Shown here piece by piece: positions 44,590-52,985 of a stretch of DNA of 64,000 nucleotides. The notes below the pieces were generated by a model that was not told the origin of the DNA, ran no database searches, and worked only from the letters and a program-made list of their open reading frames with translations. The translations under genes and the position numbers were made by a program. The DNA lies in assembly GCF_021497945.1 (NCBI RefSeq), contig NZ_CP046524.1, positions 593,501 through 657,500 of the forward strand. The letters are read 5' to 3'. The DNA comes from Streptococcus oralis (lineage in GTDB: Bacteria > Bacillota > Bacilli > Lactobacillales > Streptococcaceae). Position 1 is the stretch's first letter, and each line of letters begins with the position of its first letter.

Positions 44590-45474
44590 ATGAAAAAGTG
44601 GTGGAAAGAGCTGATGGAACGGCCCTTGTTGAAAGCTTTTTTACATTTTTATCAAGCTTCTGATAGTGAACTGACCAGTGTTGCGGTTGCTTATTATTGG
44701 TTGGTTTCAATCTTCCCCTTGCTGATGATAGTGGTCAATATTTTGCCCTATTTTCAAATTCCGATTTCAAATTTTTTGCTTACCATCAAGGAATTTGTAC
44801 CTGATACGGTCTATGATGTGGTCGCAAAGATTGCCCGAGAAGTCCTGACTCAACCATCGACTGGTTTGCTGAGTTTTGCAGTTTTGTCTGCCTTTTGGAC
44901 CTTCTCGAAATCGATGGATTTCCTCCAAAAAGCTTTTAATAAGGCCTATGGAGTGGCCAAGAGCCGAGGAATTATCTCCCATCAATTGATGAGTTTACTC
45001 GTCAGCTTTGGCTTGCAGATTCTTTTTGCCCTAGCCTTATTTTTAAGTATGTTTGGGCGTATGTTGCTCAACCTGCTCAAAACTTACTGGCAATCAGACA
45101 GTCCTTTCTTTGATTATCTACAGGACTTTACAGGCCCTTTGATTTATGCCTTACTCTTTGCCATCTTGGTCATGCTCTACTATTTCCTTCCAAATGTCAG
45201 AGTCCCTCGTATTCGCTACGTTTTTCCTGGTAGTATCTTTGTTTTGCTGACTCTTGTCTTTCTGTTGAATATCTTTTCTGTCTATTTCAATAACTATGTC
45301 AACCATCTAGTCGACGTCCGATTTTTCAGCTCCATTATCGTTGTGGTCATGATGTTCTGGTTTATTCTCATCGCAAAGATTCTGATTATCGGAGCAGTTA
45401 TCAATGCCAGTGTACAGAGTTTGAAAGATCCAAAGTTTCGTGATAACACATTCTTTTTAAAAAATGAAGAATAA
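44590..45474 (+). CDS. YihY/virulence factor BrkB family membrane protein
   Basis: 294 residues with six likely membrane helices, KWWKELMERPLLKAFLHFYQ amphipathic N-terminus, and the family pieces SVAVAYYWLVSIFPLLM near 32 and RYVFPGSIFVLL near 213. The family was once called RNase BN by mistake; it is now treated as an uncharacterised inner membrane family, possibly transport. AGGAGGA precedes the ATG. A good terminator follows. The antiporter gene ends 35 nt upstream, so the two may form an operon. Confidence 0.9.
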   Translation: MKKWWKELMERPLLKAFLHFYQASDSELTSVAVAYYWLVSIFPLLMIVVNILPYFQIPISNFLLTIKEFVPDTVYDVVAKIAREVLTQPSTGLLSFAVLSAFWTFSKSMDFLQKAFNKAYGVAKSRGIISHQLMSLLVSFGLQILFALALFLSMFGRMLLNLLKTYWQSDSPFFDYLQDFTGPLIYALLFAILVMLYYFLPNVRVPRIRYVFPGSIFVLLTLVFLLNIFSVYFNNYVNHLVDVRFFSSIIVVVMMFWFILIAKILIIGAVINASVQSLKDPKFRDNTFFLKNEE

Positions 45475-45505
45475 AAAAGACGCTTTGTTTTCAAAGTGTC
45501 TTTTT
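45474..45505 (+). terminator. Rho-independent terminator after the YihY gene
   Basis: AAAAAGACGCTTTG-TTTT-CAAAGTGTCTTTTT, a 14-bp stem (one G-T) beginning in the stop codon. Confidence 0.92.
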
Positions 45506-45506
45506 A

Positions 45507-45540
45507 TTGCATTTGCAACAAAAATGTGCTATTCTATCAT
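45507..45540 (+). promoter_or_regulatory. MarR-gene promoter with palindromic operator
   Basis: TTGCAT (45507-45512), 17 nt, TATTCT (45530-45535) with extended TGC. TTGCA-TT-TGCAA (45507-45518) is a perfect inverted repeat sitting on the -35, a likely operator for the regulator at 45563. Confidence 0.6.
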
Positions 45541-45562
45541 CATAGATACGAGAGGAGGAAAC

Positions 45563-46015
45563 ATGTCGTTATTACGCGAAATCGGAGTTATAGCCCGTGC
45601 CCTAGATTCTATTGCGAATATTGAGTTTCGTGATATTGAACTAGCTCGTGGGCAATATCTTTATTTAGTACGAATCAAGGAGAATCCAGGAATCATTCAA
45701 GAAGCCTTGTCGGATTTACTGAAAGTTGACCGTTCGACAGTTGCTCGTTCAGTAAAAAAACTGGAAGGAAAGGGGTTAATAAAACAAGGAATGACCAGTA
45801 CAAATCGGAAAAATAAAGAGTGGTTTGTCACTGAAAAAGGAGATGCACTTTATCCTTTTATCCTTGCTGAACATCACTATTCAGAGAACTCTGCCCTAAA
45901 AGGATTTTCTAGGGAAGAGGCCAGGGAACTGGAGAGTCTACTAATTCGGGTTAGAAAAAATATTACAAGTGATTGGGATATGGTCAAAAAAGGCCAGAAA
46001 AGAAATTATTTATAA
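45563..46015 (+). CDS. MarR-family transcriptional regulator
   Basis: 150 residues, winged-helix dimeric repressor form. The DNA-binding part is about 32-98: EALSDLLKVDRSTVARSVKKLEGKGLI is the recognition region, NRKNKEWFVTEKGDALYP is the wing. Helices at both ends should dimerise. Start at ATG 45563 with GAGGAGGA upstream, not the ATG at 45464 inside the previous terminator region. 13 nt before the B3/B4-domain gene, so probably one operon; the palindrome on the promoter suggests autoregulation. Confidence 0.92.
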   Translation: MSLLREIGVIARALDSIANIEFRDIELARGQYLYLVRIKENPGIIQEALSDLLKVDRSTVARSVKKLEGKGLIKQGMTSTNRKNKEWFVTEKGDALYPFILAEHHYSENSALKGFSREEARELESLLIRVRKNITSDWDMVKKGQKRNYL

Positions 46016-46028
46016 TAAGAGGTGAAAG

Positions 46029-46736
46029 ATGAAAGTTATCGTTGAAAATGAATTTTGGAGCTTGTTTCCAGAAGCACAGATTAGCGTTTTAGTAGTAAAG
46101 GGATTAGATAATACAGTTGATGAAAGCAAGGATCCCTATTTCAAAACCTTACTAGATAAGGGAGCTAAACGAGCTGAGGATTTCATTTCAGATGAGAATT
46201 TTACTCAGAATGATGTCATTCAAGAATGGCGTCAGGCTTTCAGCAAGTTCAAAACGAAAAAGGGAGCACGCTCCTCTATAGAAGCTCTGCTTAAAAGGGT
46301 TAGTCAGGGAAGAGAGTTTAATCCCATCAATCCCTTAGTAGACATCTATAATAGTGTCTCTCTATCTTATGCGGTTCCCTGTGGTGGCGAGGATGTGAAC
46401 AAGATTGTAGGCAATCTTCATCTTGGTCAGGCTAAGGGAGGAGAACCTTTCTTTCCACTAGGAGCTGAAAACGATGCGCCTGCACTTCCAGAAGAACTGA
46501 TCTATTACGATGATGAAGGAGCGGTTTGTCGTTGTCTCAACTGGAGAGAGGCACAGAGAACCATGCTGACAGAAGAGACAAAAGATGCTGTCTTAGTGAT
46601 TGAAGCGATCAATGCTGAACAGGCAACGCGTGCTAGGGCTGCCATGGAAGAATTACAGGACTTGGTAAAGGACTACTTTGGTGTTCAAGGCAAACTGGTT
46701 CATCTAACTTCTGAGTCCCCAGAAATTACACTTTAA
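46029..46736 (+). CDS. B3/B4 (tRNA synthetase-like) domain protein
   Basis: 235 residues, soluble. The B3/B4 fold, normally the editing-type domain of phenylalanyl-tRNA synthetase beta (PheT), appears as a stand-alone protein: FKTKKGARSSIEALLKRVSQG near 72-92, NPLVDIYNSVSLSYAVPCGGED near 97-118 and CRCLNWREAQRTML near 171-184. Stand-alone members are thought to bind or edit tRNA, or act on amino-acid-like compounds; nothing is certain. Placed behind a MarR regulator with ribosome site AGAGGTGAAAG. A long hairpin separates it from queA. Confidence 0.85.
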   Translation: MKVIVENEFWSLFPEAQISVLVVKGLDNTVDESKDPYFKTLLDKGAKRAEDFISDENFTQNDVIQEWRQAFSKFKTKKGARSSIEALLKRVSQGREFNPINPLVDIYNSVSLSYAVPCGGEDVNKIVGNLHLGQAKGGEPFFPLGAENDAPALPEELIYYDDEGAVCRCLNWREAQRTMLTEETKDAVLVIEAINAEQATRARAAMEELQDLVKDYFGVQGKLVHLTSESPEITL

Positions 46737-46740
46737 ACAG

Positions 46741-46797
46741 AAATAGCCCTGTCATCTCTTAGGAATAAACTATCCTAAAGAAATGGCGGAGCTATTT
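46741..46797. terminator. Bidirectional terminator between the B3/B4 gene and queA
   Basis: AAATAGC (46741-46747) pairs with GCTATTT (46791-46797), and an inner hairpin TTAGGA / TCCTAA stacks inside, with A's before and T's after the stem. Confidence 0.75.
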
Positions 46798-47826
46798 TTA
46801 ATAGATAAACATGGCATCACCAAAACTGAAGAAACGGTAGTGTTCTTGAATAGCGTGCTGGTAAGCATCTAGGACTAAGTCACGACCTGCAAAGGCAGAA
46901 ACCAACATGACGAGAGTTGATTTTGGCAGATGGAAGTTGGTTGAAAAAGAATCCACAACCTTCCAGTCGTATCCAGGTTTGATAAAGATATTGGTCCAAC
47001 CAGAATCTGCTTGGATTTGCCCATCAAACTTAGAACCGATGGTTTCCAGTGTGCGGATCGAAGTGGTTCCGACGGCAATGACACGGCCTCCATTTTCCTT
47101 GACAGAGCGAAGGGTGGCTGCTGCTTCATCAGAAAGTTGGTAGAACTCTGAGTGCATCTCATGTTCGTCCAGATTGTCAACAGAAACAGGTCTAAAAGTT
47201 CCTAAACCAACGTGGAGAGTCAAATAAACCAAATGGACACCCTTGGCTTGGATTTCTGCTAGCAGTTCTTTGGTGAAGTGGAGGCCAGCAGTTGGTGCAG
47301 CAGCAGAGCCACTTTCCTTAGCGTAGACGGTTTGATAACGTTCACGGTCATCTAGTTTTTCGTGGATATAAGGCGGTAGTGGCATTTCACCTAGACTTTC
47401 CAAGACTTCTAGAAAAATTCCTTGGTATTCAAAGCGGACAATACGGCCCCCGTGGGTCAATTCTTCCGTAACGACAGCGCTGAGGCGACCATCACCAAAG
47501 TTGACACGAGTGCCAACCTTGAGGCGTTTGGCAGGTTTAGCCAGAACTTCCCACTCATCACCACTAGTATTTTTGAGTAGGAGAAGTTCCACATGGCCTC
47601 CTGTCTCTTCCTTTTGGCCATAGAGGCGGGCAGGAAGAACGCGGGTGTCATTCATGACAAGGGCATCACCAGGTTCCAGCATGTCGATAATAGAGTGGAA
47701 GTGTTTATCCTGCATTTCTCCCGTCTCGCGATTAACGATAAGGAGTTTGGAGGCATCTCGTTTTTCAAGTGGCGTTTGGGCAATCAATTCCTCAGGCAAG
47801 TGGAAATCAAAATCAGCTGTATTCAT
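46798..47826 (-). CDS. queA: S-adenosylmethionine:tRNA ribosyltransferase-isomerase
   Basis: 342 residues on the minus strand. QueA moves the ribose of SAM to preQ1-modified tRNA (position 34) to make epoxyqueuosine. Motifs: [24 protein letters not shown] at the N-terminus, [36 protein letters not shown] and [19 protein letters not shown]. All are standard and the length is normal. The gene has its own extended -10 promoter and faces the + strand genes at its 3' end. Confidence 0.96.
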   Translation of the reverse strand: MNTADFDFHLPEELIAQTPLEKRDASKLLIVNRETGEMQDKHFHSIIDMLEPGDALVMNDTRVLPARLYGQKEETGGHVELLLLKNTSGDEWEVLAKPAKRLKVGTRVNFGDGRLSAVVTEELTHGGRIVRFEYQGIFLEVLESLGEMPLPPYIHEKLDDRERYQTVYAKESGSAAAPTAGLHFTKELLAEIQAKGVHLVYLTLHVGLGTFRPVSVDNLDEHEMHSEFYQLSDEAAATLRSVKENGGRVIAVGTTSIRTLETIGSKFDGQIQADSGWTNIFIKPGYDWKVVDSFSTNFHLPKSTLVMLVSAFAGRDLVLDAYQHAIQEHYRFFSFGDAMFIY

Positions 47827-47860
47827 TTTTCATTATTCTTTCTAAGTTCTAATCTTATCC

Positions 47861-47869
47861 ATTATAACA
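47861..47869 (-). promoter_or_regulatory. Extended -10 promoter for queA
   Basis: On the minus strand TGTTATAAT; +1 near 47854 gives a 28-nt leader. Confidence 0.7.
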
Positions 47870-47901
47870 TGTTTCAAGTTTAGACGCTCTTTTTTTAGAA
47901 A

Positions 47902-47915
47902 TTAAATCGTTTTCA
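47902..47915 (+). promoter_or_regulatory. cre-like site upstream of nagB
   Basis: TTAAATCGTTTTCA differs from TGNAANCGNTTTCA only at the G. It lies directly upstream of the -35 box. Confidence 0.65.
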
Positions 47916-47916
47916 C

Positions 47917-47945
47917 TTGACAAAAATTGGTCTATACCATATAAT
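47917..47945 (+). promoter_or_regulatory. Consensus sigma-A promoter of nagB
   Basis: TTGACA (47917-47922), 17 nt, TATAAT (47940-47945). Confidence 0.9.
47927..47940 (+). promoter_or_regulatory. NagR (GntR-type) operator-like palindrome in the nagB promoter
   Basis: TTGGTCTATACCAT, with TGGT and ACCA arms around a 4-nt centre, fits the dre-type site of the NagR/YvoA family. It fills the spacer between -35 and -10 and would block polymerase. Confidence 0.65.
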
Positions 47946-47971
47946 AAATATAGAAACATGGAGGATATAAA

Positions 47972-48679
47972 ATGAAAGTTATAAAAGTTGAGAATCAAGT
48001 CGAAGGTGGAAAAGTAGCTTTTGAGATTTTGAAGGAAAAATTGGCCAATGGTGCTCAAACATTAGGACTTGCAACAGGAAGCAGCCCGCTTGAGTTTTAC
48101 AAGGAAATCGTTGAGAGTGACCTTGATTTTTCAAATCTAACTAGTGTGAACCTTGATGAGTATGTAGGGCTTGATGGGGACAATCCACAGTCTTATCGTT
48201 ACTTCATGCAGGAAAACTTGTTCAACCAAAAATCATTTAAAGAAAGCTTCTTGCCACGTGGTGTTAAGGATAATGCTGAAGAAGAAGTAGAACGCTATAA
48301 TCAAATTTTGGCTGACCATCCAGTTGATTTGCAAATCTTGGGAATTGGTCGCAATGGACATATCGGATTTAATGAGCCTGGCACTCCATTTGACAGTCAA
48401 ACGCATCTAGTCGAACTTGACCAATCTACAATCGAAGCCAATGCTCGCTTCTTTGACAAGATTGAAGACGTTCCAACCCAAGCCATTTCAATGGGGATTA
48501 AAAATATCTTGGATGCCAAGTCAATTATTCTCTTTGCTTACGGTGAATCAAAAGCTGAAGCTATTGCTGGAACAGTATCAGGCCCAGTAACTGAAAGTCT
48601 ACCAGCAAGTAGCCTACAAAACCACCCTGATGTGACTATTATTGCGGATGCAGCAGCGCTAAGCTTACTCGAAAAATAA
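47972..48679 (+). CDS. nagB: Glucosamine-6-phosphate deaminase
   Basis: Converts glucosamine-6-phosphate to fructose-6-phosphate and ammonia, feeding host amino sugars into glycolysis. 235 residues of the short Gram-positive type: [15 protein letters not shown] near 32-46, [20 protein letters not shown] near 61-80, [17 protein letters not shown] near 125-141. Own promoter with apparent NagR and CcpA sites. GGAGGATA precedes the ATG. Confidence 0.97.
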   Translation: MKVIKVENQVEGGKVAFEILKEKLANGAQTLGLATGSSPLEFYKEIVESDLDFSNLTSVNLDEYVGLDGDNPQSYRYFMQENLFNQKSFKESFLPRGVKDNAEEEVERYNQILADHPVDLQILGIGRNGHIGFNEPGTPFDSQTHLVELDQSTIEANARFFDKIEDVPTQAISMGIKNILDAKSIILFAYGESKAEAIAGTVSGPVTESLPASSLQNHPDVTIIADAAALSLLEK

Positions 48680-48689
48680 AAATTACAAG

Positions 48690-48720
48690 AACCACTTGCT
48701 CTTTGGAGTGAGTGGTTTTT
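48690..48720 (+). terminator. Rho-independent terminator after nagB
   Basis: AACCACTTGCTC pairs with GAGTGAGTGGTT (with G-T pairs), loop about 4 nt, then TTTT. Confidence 0.85.
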
Positions 48721-48788
48721 GAGATCTTGAATTGATATCGCTTAACAATCACCAAGCTCTCATTGTAAGTGGAGAACGGAGAAAATTT

Positions 48789-48875
48789 TTGACAGTGCAG
48801 ATTTTAAATATGGGTATCACGGTATCTATTGTAACAATTTGGTTCTTTCTAGGGAAGAAAGTGAAGATAATATAA
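48789..48875 (+). CDS. Possible 28-residue single-helix membrane peptide (TTG start)
   Basis: In the 277-nt gap between nagB and rpsU an open frame starts at TTG 48789 (GGAG 9-10 nt upstream) and runs to TAA 48873-48875. It reads MTVQILNMGITVSIVTIWFF then LGKKVKII, a hydrophobic segment with a basic end, as in small membrane peptides. The open frame continues upstream without a start. It could instead be the tail of a lost gene. No promoter seen. Low confidence. Confidence 0.25.
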   Translation: MTVQILNMGITVSIVTIWFFLGKKVKII

Positions 48876-48893
48876 GTTTATGGCAGTTTTCCC

Positions 48894-48922
48894 TTGACAT
48901 TTATTCATTTTGCGTGTAAAAT
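48894..48922 (+). promoter_or_regulatory. Sigma-A promoter of rpsU
   Basis: TTGACA (48894-48899), 17 nt, TAAAAT (48917-48922). Confidence 0.85.
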
Positions 48923-48956
48923 GGAGTAGATCTTGAACTTGAAGGGAGTGAAAAAA

Positions 48957-49133
48957 ATGTCTAAAACAGTAGTACGTAAGAATGAATCTCTTGACGATGC
49001 ACTTCGTCGTTTCAAACGTGCGGTTACTAAAGCTGGTACTCTTCAAGAAACACGCAAACGTGAATTCTATGAAAAACCTTCTGTAAAACGTAAACGTAAA
49101 TCAGAAGCAGCTCGTAAACGTAAAAAATTCTAA
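48957..49133 (+). CDS. rpsU: 30S ribosomal protein bS21
   Basis: 58 residues, the normal bS21 length. [19 protein letters not shown] is the family signature and the C-terminus is the basic RNA-binding tail [15 protein letters not shown]. It assists base pairing between mRNA and 16S rRNA on the small subunit. Start at ATG 48957 with GAAGGGAG upstream. Monocistronic: own promoter and terminator. Confidence 0.97.
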
Positions 49134-49142
49134 TTAGAAATG

Positions 49143-49171
49143 AAAGGCTAGAGAAATCTAGTCTTTTTATT
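49143..49171 (+). terminator. Rho-independent terminator after rpsU
   Basis: AAAGGCTAGA-GAAA-TCTAGTCTTT (one G-T) followed by TTATTTTT. Confidence 0.9.
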
Positions 49172-49223
49172 TTTAAATAAATACTGTAAATCCTGCAAAA
49201 AAAGGAAACTTCCAACTACAATT

Positions 49224-49232
49224 TGATATAAT
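49224..49232 (+). promoter_or_regulatory. Extended -10 promoter of the hprK operon
   Basis: TGATATAAT, with TATAAT at 49227-49232; +1 near 49239 leaves about 25 nt with GAAGGAGGA before the ATG at 49264. Confidence 0.75.
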
Positions 49233-49263
49233 AGTAGGGAGAACTCGATTGAAGGAGGAAATT

Positions 49264-50199
49264 ATGTCGGTTTTAGTAAGAGAAGTCATTGAAAAGCTCA
49301 GACTAGATATTGTCTATGGTGAAGGCGAATTGCTTGAAAAGGAAATAAATACTGCGGACATTATGAGACCTGGTCTTGAAATGACGGGCTATTTTGATTA
49401 CTATACTCCAGAACGGATTCAACTGTTAGGGATGAAGGAGTGGTCCTATTTGGTCGCTATGCCTGCCCATAATCGTTATCAAGTTCTGAAGAAAATGTTT
49501 CTACCTGAAACACCTGCTGTCATCGTTGCTCGTGGCTTGGTAGTGCCAGAAGAAATGTTGAAAGCCGCTAGAGAATGTAAGATTGCGATTTTAACCAGTC
49601 GAACATCAACTAGTCGCTTATCTGGAGAGTTATCTAGCTACCTTGATTCCCGTTTGGCTGAGCGTACGAGCGTGCATGGTGTCTTGATGGACATCTATGG
49701 CATGGGTGTCTTGATCCAAGGGGATAGTGGTATCGGTAAGAGCGAGACGGGTCTTGAGCTTGTGAAGCGTGGACACCGTTTGGTAGCAGACGATCGTGTA
49801 GATATCTTCGCCAAGGATGAAATGACCCTTTGGGGAGAGCCCGCTGAAATTTTGAAGCATTTGCTTGAGATTCGTGGGGTGGGTATTATTGACGTGATGA
49901 GTCTCTACGGAGCAAGTGCTGTAAAAGATTCTTCACAAGTCCAGTTGGCTGTTTACTTGGAAAATTATGATACCCATAAGACCTTTGACCGTCTAGGAAA
50001 TAATGCCGAAGAACTCGAAGTTTCTGGTGTGACGATTCCGCGTATCCGCATCCCAGTAAAAACAGGACGCAATATCTCAGTTGTTATTGAGGCGGCAGCC
50101 ATGAACTATCGCGCTAAAGAAATGGGATTTGATGCGACGCGTTTATTTGAAGAACGCTTGACTAATCTTATCTCCAAAAATGAGGTGAAAGATGATTAA
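49264..50199 (+). CDS. hprK: HPr kinase/phosphorylase
   Basis: 311 residues. Phosphorylates and dephosphorylates Ser46 of HPr and so sets carbon catabolite repression through CcpA. Walker [10 protein letters not shown] is near 153-161, the HprK signature [16 protein letters not shown] near 202-217, with R and D residues for the capping loop. The start is ATG 49264 (GAAGGAGGA), not the TTG at 49249. Links functionally to the cre-like sites seen before nagB and bgaA. Overlaps lgt by 8 nt. Confidence 0.97.
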   Translation: MSVLVREVIEKLRLDIVYGEGELLEKEINTADIMRPGLEMTGYFDYYTPERIQLLGMKEWSYLVAMPAHNRYQVLKKMFLPETPAVIVARGLVVPEEMLKAARECKIAILTSRTSTSRLSGELSSYLDSRLAERTSVHGVLMDIYGMGVLIQGDSGIGKSETGLELVKRGHRLVADDRVDIFAKDEMTLWGEPAEILKHLLEIRGVGIIDVMSLYGASAVKDSSQVQLAVYLENYDTHKTFDRLGNNAEELEVSGVTIPRIRIPVKTGRNISVVIEAAAMNYRAKEMGFDATRLFEERLTNLISKNEVKDD

Positions 50200-50980
50200 T
50201 CCAGTTGCATTTGAAATCGGTCCTTTTTCCGTTCGTTGGTATGCTTTGTGTATTGTAGCTGGATTGGTTTTGGCAGTTTATCTTGCCATGAAAGAAGCTC
50301 CTAAAAAGAAAATTCTATCAGATGATATTTTGGATTTTATCCTGATTGCTTTCCCAGTAGCTATTTTAGGTGCTAGACTATACTACGTACTCTTTCGCTT
50401 AGATTATTATCTGCAAAATTCAGGTGAAATCATTGCCATCTGGAATGGTGGCTTGGCCATTTATGGAGGTTTGATAGCGGGCGCTATTGTCCTTTATATC
50501 TTTGCAGATAGAAAGCTGATTAATACTTGGGATTTCTTAGATATTGCAGCTCCGAGCGTTCTGATTGCCCAAAGTTTAGGACGCTGGGGGAACTTCTTTA
50601 ACCAAGAAGCCTACGGTGCAACGGTAGATAGTCTGGATTATTTGCCAGGCTTTATCCGTGACCAGATGTACATTGATGGTAGCTACCGTCAGCCGACCTT
50701 CTTATATGAGTCTGTTTGGAATCTGATTGGTTTTGCTTTAATCTTGATTTTTAGACGAAAATTAAAGGGAATCAGACGCGGTCATATCACTGCTTTCTAC
50801 TTGATTTGGTATGGCTTTGGACGTATGATCATCGAAGGCATGCGGACAGACAGCCTCATGTTCTTTGGCCTACGAGTTTCCCAATGGTTATCAGTTGTCC
50901 TTATCGGACTCGGTATTTTTATCATACTTTATCAAAATCGAAAGAAAGCCCCTTTCTATCATACAGAGGAGGAAAAATAA
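50192..50980 (+). CDS. lgt: Prolipoprotein diacylglyceryl transferase
   Basis: 262 residues, seven-helix membrane enzyme that attaches diacylglycerol to the lipobox Cys of prelipoproteins (several lipoproteins, including PstS and the thioredoxin lipoprotein, are encoded in this window). The Lgt signature [13 protein letters not shown] lies near residues 129-142; RWYAL near 15 and the [16 protein letters not shown] motif near 208 are standard. Overlaps hprK and abuts the DUF948 gene. Confidence 0.96.
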   Translation: MINPVAFEIGPFSVRWYALCIVAGLVLAVYLAMKEAPKKKILSDDILDFILIAFPVAILGARLYYVLFRLDYYLQNSGEIIAIWNGGLAIYGGLIAGAIVLYIFADRKLINTWDFLDIAAPSVLIAQSLGRWGNFFNQEAYGATVDSLDYLPGFIRDQMYIDGSYRQPTFLYESVWNLIGFALILIFRRKLKGIRRGHITAFYLIWYGFGRMIIEGMRTDSLMFFGLRVSQWLSVVLIGLGIFIILYQNRKKAPFYHTEEEK

Positions 50981-51364
50981 ATGTTAGAAGTTGCATATAT
51001 ACTTGTTGCGATTGCTTTGATTGTCTGTTTAGTCTATTTGACAATTACGATTCAAAAAGCAGGTCGTATGATTGATGAGACAGAGAAAACCATCAAAACG
51101 TTGAGCTCAGATGTGGACGTTACCTTGCATCAGACCAATGAATTGTTGGCTAAGGTCAATGTGTTAGCAGACGATATCAATATCAAAGTTGCGACGATTG
51201 ATCCACTTTTTACAGCTGTGGCGGACTTGTCTGAGTCAGTTTCTGACCTCAACCAACATGCACGTGTTTTAGGCAAAAAAGCTTCATCTGCTGGTTCAAA
51301 GACCATCAAGACAGGTGCAGGCTTGTCAGCTCTTCGTGTCGCAAGTAAATTTTTCAAAAAATAA
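50981..51364 (+). CDS. DUF948 domain protein
   Basis: 127 residues: one N-terminal membrane helix (VAYILVAIALIVCLVYLTITI), then a long coiled coil (about 25-105) and a basic C-terminus (KTIKTGAGLSALRVASKFFKK). DUF948 proteins are membrane-anchored and of unknown function, with general-stress relatives in Firmicutes. The gene begins directly after the lgt stop codon and is followed 16 nt later by a YtxH-like gene, a frequent pairing. Confidence 0.9.
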   Translation: MLEVAYILVAIALIVCLVYLTITIQKAGRMIDETEKTIKTLSSDVDVTLHQTNELLAKVNVLADDINIKVATIDPLFTAVADLSESVSDLNQHARVLGKKASSAGSKTIKTGAGLSALRVASKFFKK

Positions 51365-51379
51365 AAAAGGAGAAATCTT

Positions 51380-51778
51380 ATGGGAAAACTATCCTCTATC
51401 CTTTTAGGAACGGTTTCTGGTGCAGCTCTTGCTTTGTTTTTGACGAGTGACAAGGGTAAGCAAGTTTGCAGTCAAGCTCAAGATTTTCTAGATGATTTGA
51501 GAGAAGATCCAGAATATGCCAAAGAGCAAGTCTGTGAGAAATTGACAGAAGTGAAGGAACAGGCAAGGGACTTTGTGCTGAAAACAAAGGAACAGGTAGA
51601 ATCTGGTGAAATCACTTTTGATAGTGTCCTTGACCAAGCTAAAAACTGTGCTCGACAAGCGACGGAAACGTCAAAAGAAACCTTTAACAATCTCAAGGAG
51701 CAGTGGCAAGAACAGTCAGCAACTCCAGATATCGTAGAAGACGAAGAAGAGATTATTATTGATATTACAGAAGAATAA
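51380..51778 (+). CDS. YtxH-like general stress protein
   Basis: 132 residues: an N-terminal hydrophobic helix (SSILLGTVSGAALALFLTSDKGKQ), then a long charged amphipathic helix region (CSQAQDFLDDLREDPEYAKE and repeats of K-E-Q) and an acidic tail IVEDEEEIIIDITEE. This matches YtxH-type stress proteins; exact function unknown. AAGGAG precedes the ATG. Last gene of the hprK-lgt-DUF948 run; a terminator follows. Confidence 0.85.
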   Translation: MGKLSSILLGTVSGAALALFLTSDKGKQVCSQAQDFLDDLREDPEYAKEQVCEKLTEVKEQARDFVLKTKEQVESGEITFDSVLDQAKNCARQATETSKETFNNLKEQWQEQSATPDIVEDEEEIIIDITEE

Positions 51779-51780
51779 AA

Positions 51781-51816
51781 CATCACCATCTCTGGTTCTG
51801 GAGATGGTGATTTTTA
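51781..51816 (+). terminator. Rho-independent terminator after the YtxH-like gene
   Basis: ATCACCATCTC pairs with GAGATGGTGAT around an 8-nt loop, followed by TTTTT. Confidence 0.92.
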
Positions 51817-51834
51817 TCTGGAAACCAGTCTTTG

Positions 51835-51843
51835 TGGTATAAT
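51835..51843 (+). promoter_or_regulatory. Extended -10 promoter of hemW, +1 next to the ATG
   Basis: TGGTATAAT, with TATAAT at 51838-51843. Predicted +1 is 51850 and the ATG is 51851. No ribosome site is present. Confidence 0.7.
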
Positions 51844-51850
51844 AAGTACT

Positions 51851-52981
51851 ATGCAGAAAAAACCAACGTCAGCCTATGTGCATATTCCCTTTTGTACGCA
51901 GATTTGTTATTATTGTGACTTTTCAAAAGTTTTTATCAAGAATCAGCCAGTAGATAGTTATTTGGAGCATCTGCTAGAAGAGTTTCGTTCTTATGATATC
52001 CAAAAGTTGTCAACTCTCTATATTGGAGGAGGGACGCCAACGGCACTGTCTGCTTCCCAATTAGAAGTGCTCTTGGATGGCTTGACTAAAAACTTGGATT
52101 TGTCTGTCTTGGAAGAGTTGACCATTGAGGCCAACCCAGGCGACTTGGACGCAGATAAGATTGCGGTTTTGAAACAGTCGCCAGTCAATCGTGTTTCCTT
52201 GGGTGTGCAGACTTTTGATAATAAAATGCTGAAAAAGATTGGGCGCAGTCACTTGGAAAAGGATATTTATGAAAATATCGACCGTCTCAAACTGGCTGGT
52301 TTTGACAATATCTCCATTGACTTGATTTATGCATTGCCTGGTCAGACCATGGAGCAAGTAAAGGACAATGTAGCTAAGGCTATCTCGCTTGATATTCCTC
52401 ATATGAGCCTTTATAGCTTGATTTTGGAGAATCATACGGTCTTTATGAACCGCATGAGACGTGGGAAATTGCCCCTGCCCAAGGAAGAGTTAGAAGCGGA
52501 GATGTTTGACTACATCATCGCAGAACTGGAGCGAGCTGGTTTTGAGCATTATGAGATTTCCAATTTCTCCAAACCGGGCTTTGAAAGTCGCCACAATCTC
52601 ATGTACTGGGACAATGCCGAGTATTATGGTATCGGTGCGGGTGCTTCAGGTTATGTGGACGGGGTGCGTTATAAAAACCATGGACCTATCCGTCACTATC
52701 TCAATGCGGTAGAGACAGGAAATGCTCGGATAACAGAAGAATACCTGAGCCAAAAGGAGCAGATGGAAGAAGAAATGTTTTTGGGACTCCGCAAGAAATC
52801 TGGGGTTTCCATGGTGCGATTTGAGGAAAAATTCGGGCGATCCTTTGATGGACTTTATGGAGAAGTCATCAGAGACTTGGTTCAACAAGGACTCATGCAG
52901 GTCGATGGTGACCGTGTCCGAATGACAAAGAGAGGTCTCTTTTTAGGAGACACTGTAGCAGAACGATTTATTTTGGAGTAG
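51851..52981 (+). CDS. hemW: Radical SAM family heme chaperone HemW
   Basis: 376 residues. The cluster motif is C15-x3-C19-x2-C22 in FCTQICYYCDF; IGGGTPTALS near 58-67 and EANPGDLD near 94 follow, with NISIDLIYALPGQT near 155-168 and the HemW C-terminal domain. HemW binds heme and passes it to respiratory enzymes; old annotations call it coproporphyrinogen oxidase HemN, which the sequence does not support. The message looks leaderless. The gene is first of a run with a thioesterase, HAD and membrane gene. Confidence 0.94.
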   Translation: MQKKPTSAYVHIPFCTQICYYCDFSKVFIKNQPVDSYLEHLLEEFRSYDIQKLSTLYIGGGTPTALSASQLEVLLDGLTKNLDLSVLEELTIEANPGDLDADKIAVLKQSPVNRVSLGVQTFDNKMLKKIGRSHLEKDIYENIDRLKLAGFDNISIDLIYALPGQTMEQVKDNVAKAISLDIPHMSLYSLILENHTVFMNRMRRGKLPLPKEELEAEMFDYIIAELERAGFEHYEISNFSKPGFESRHNLMYWDNAEYYGIGAGASGYVDGVRYKNHGPIRHYLNAVETGNARITEEYLSQKEQMEEEMFLGLRKKSGVSMVRFEEKFGRSFDGLYGEVIRDLVQQGLMQVDGDRVRMTKRGLFLGDTVAERFILE

Positions 52982-52985
52982 AACG

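Noticed and set aside
51851..52981. Coproporphyrinogen oxidase (HemN) label for hemW
   Set aside because: The protein lacks HemN-specific N-terminal features and matches HemW length and cluster motif; streptococci make no heme.
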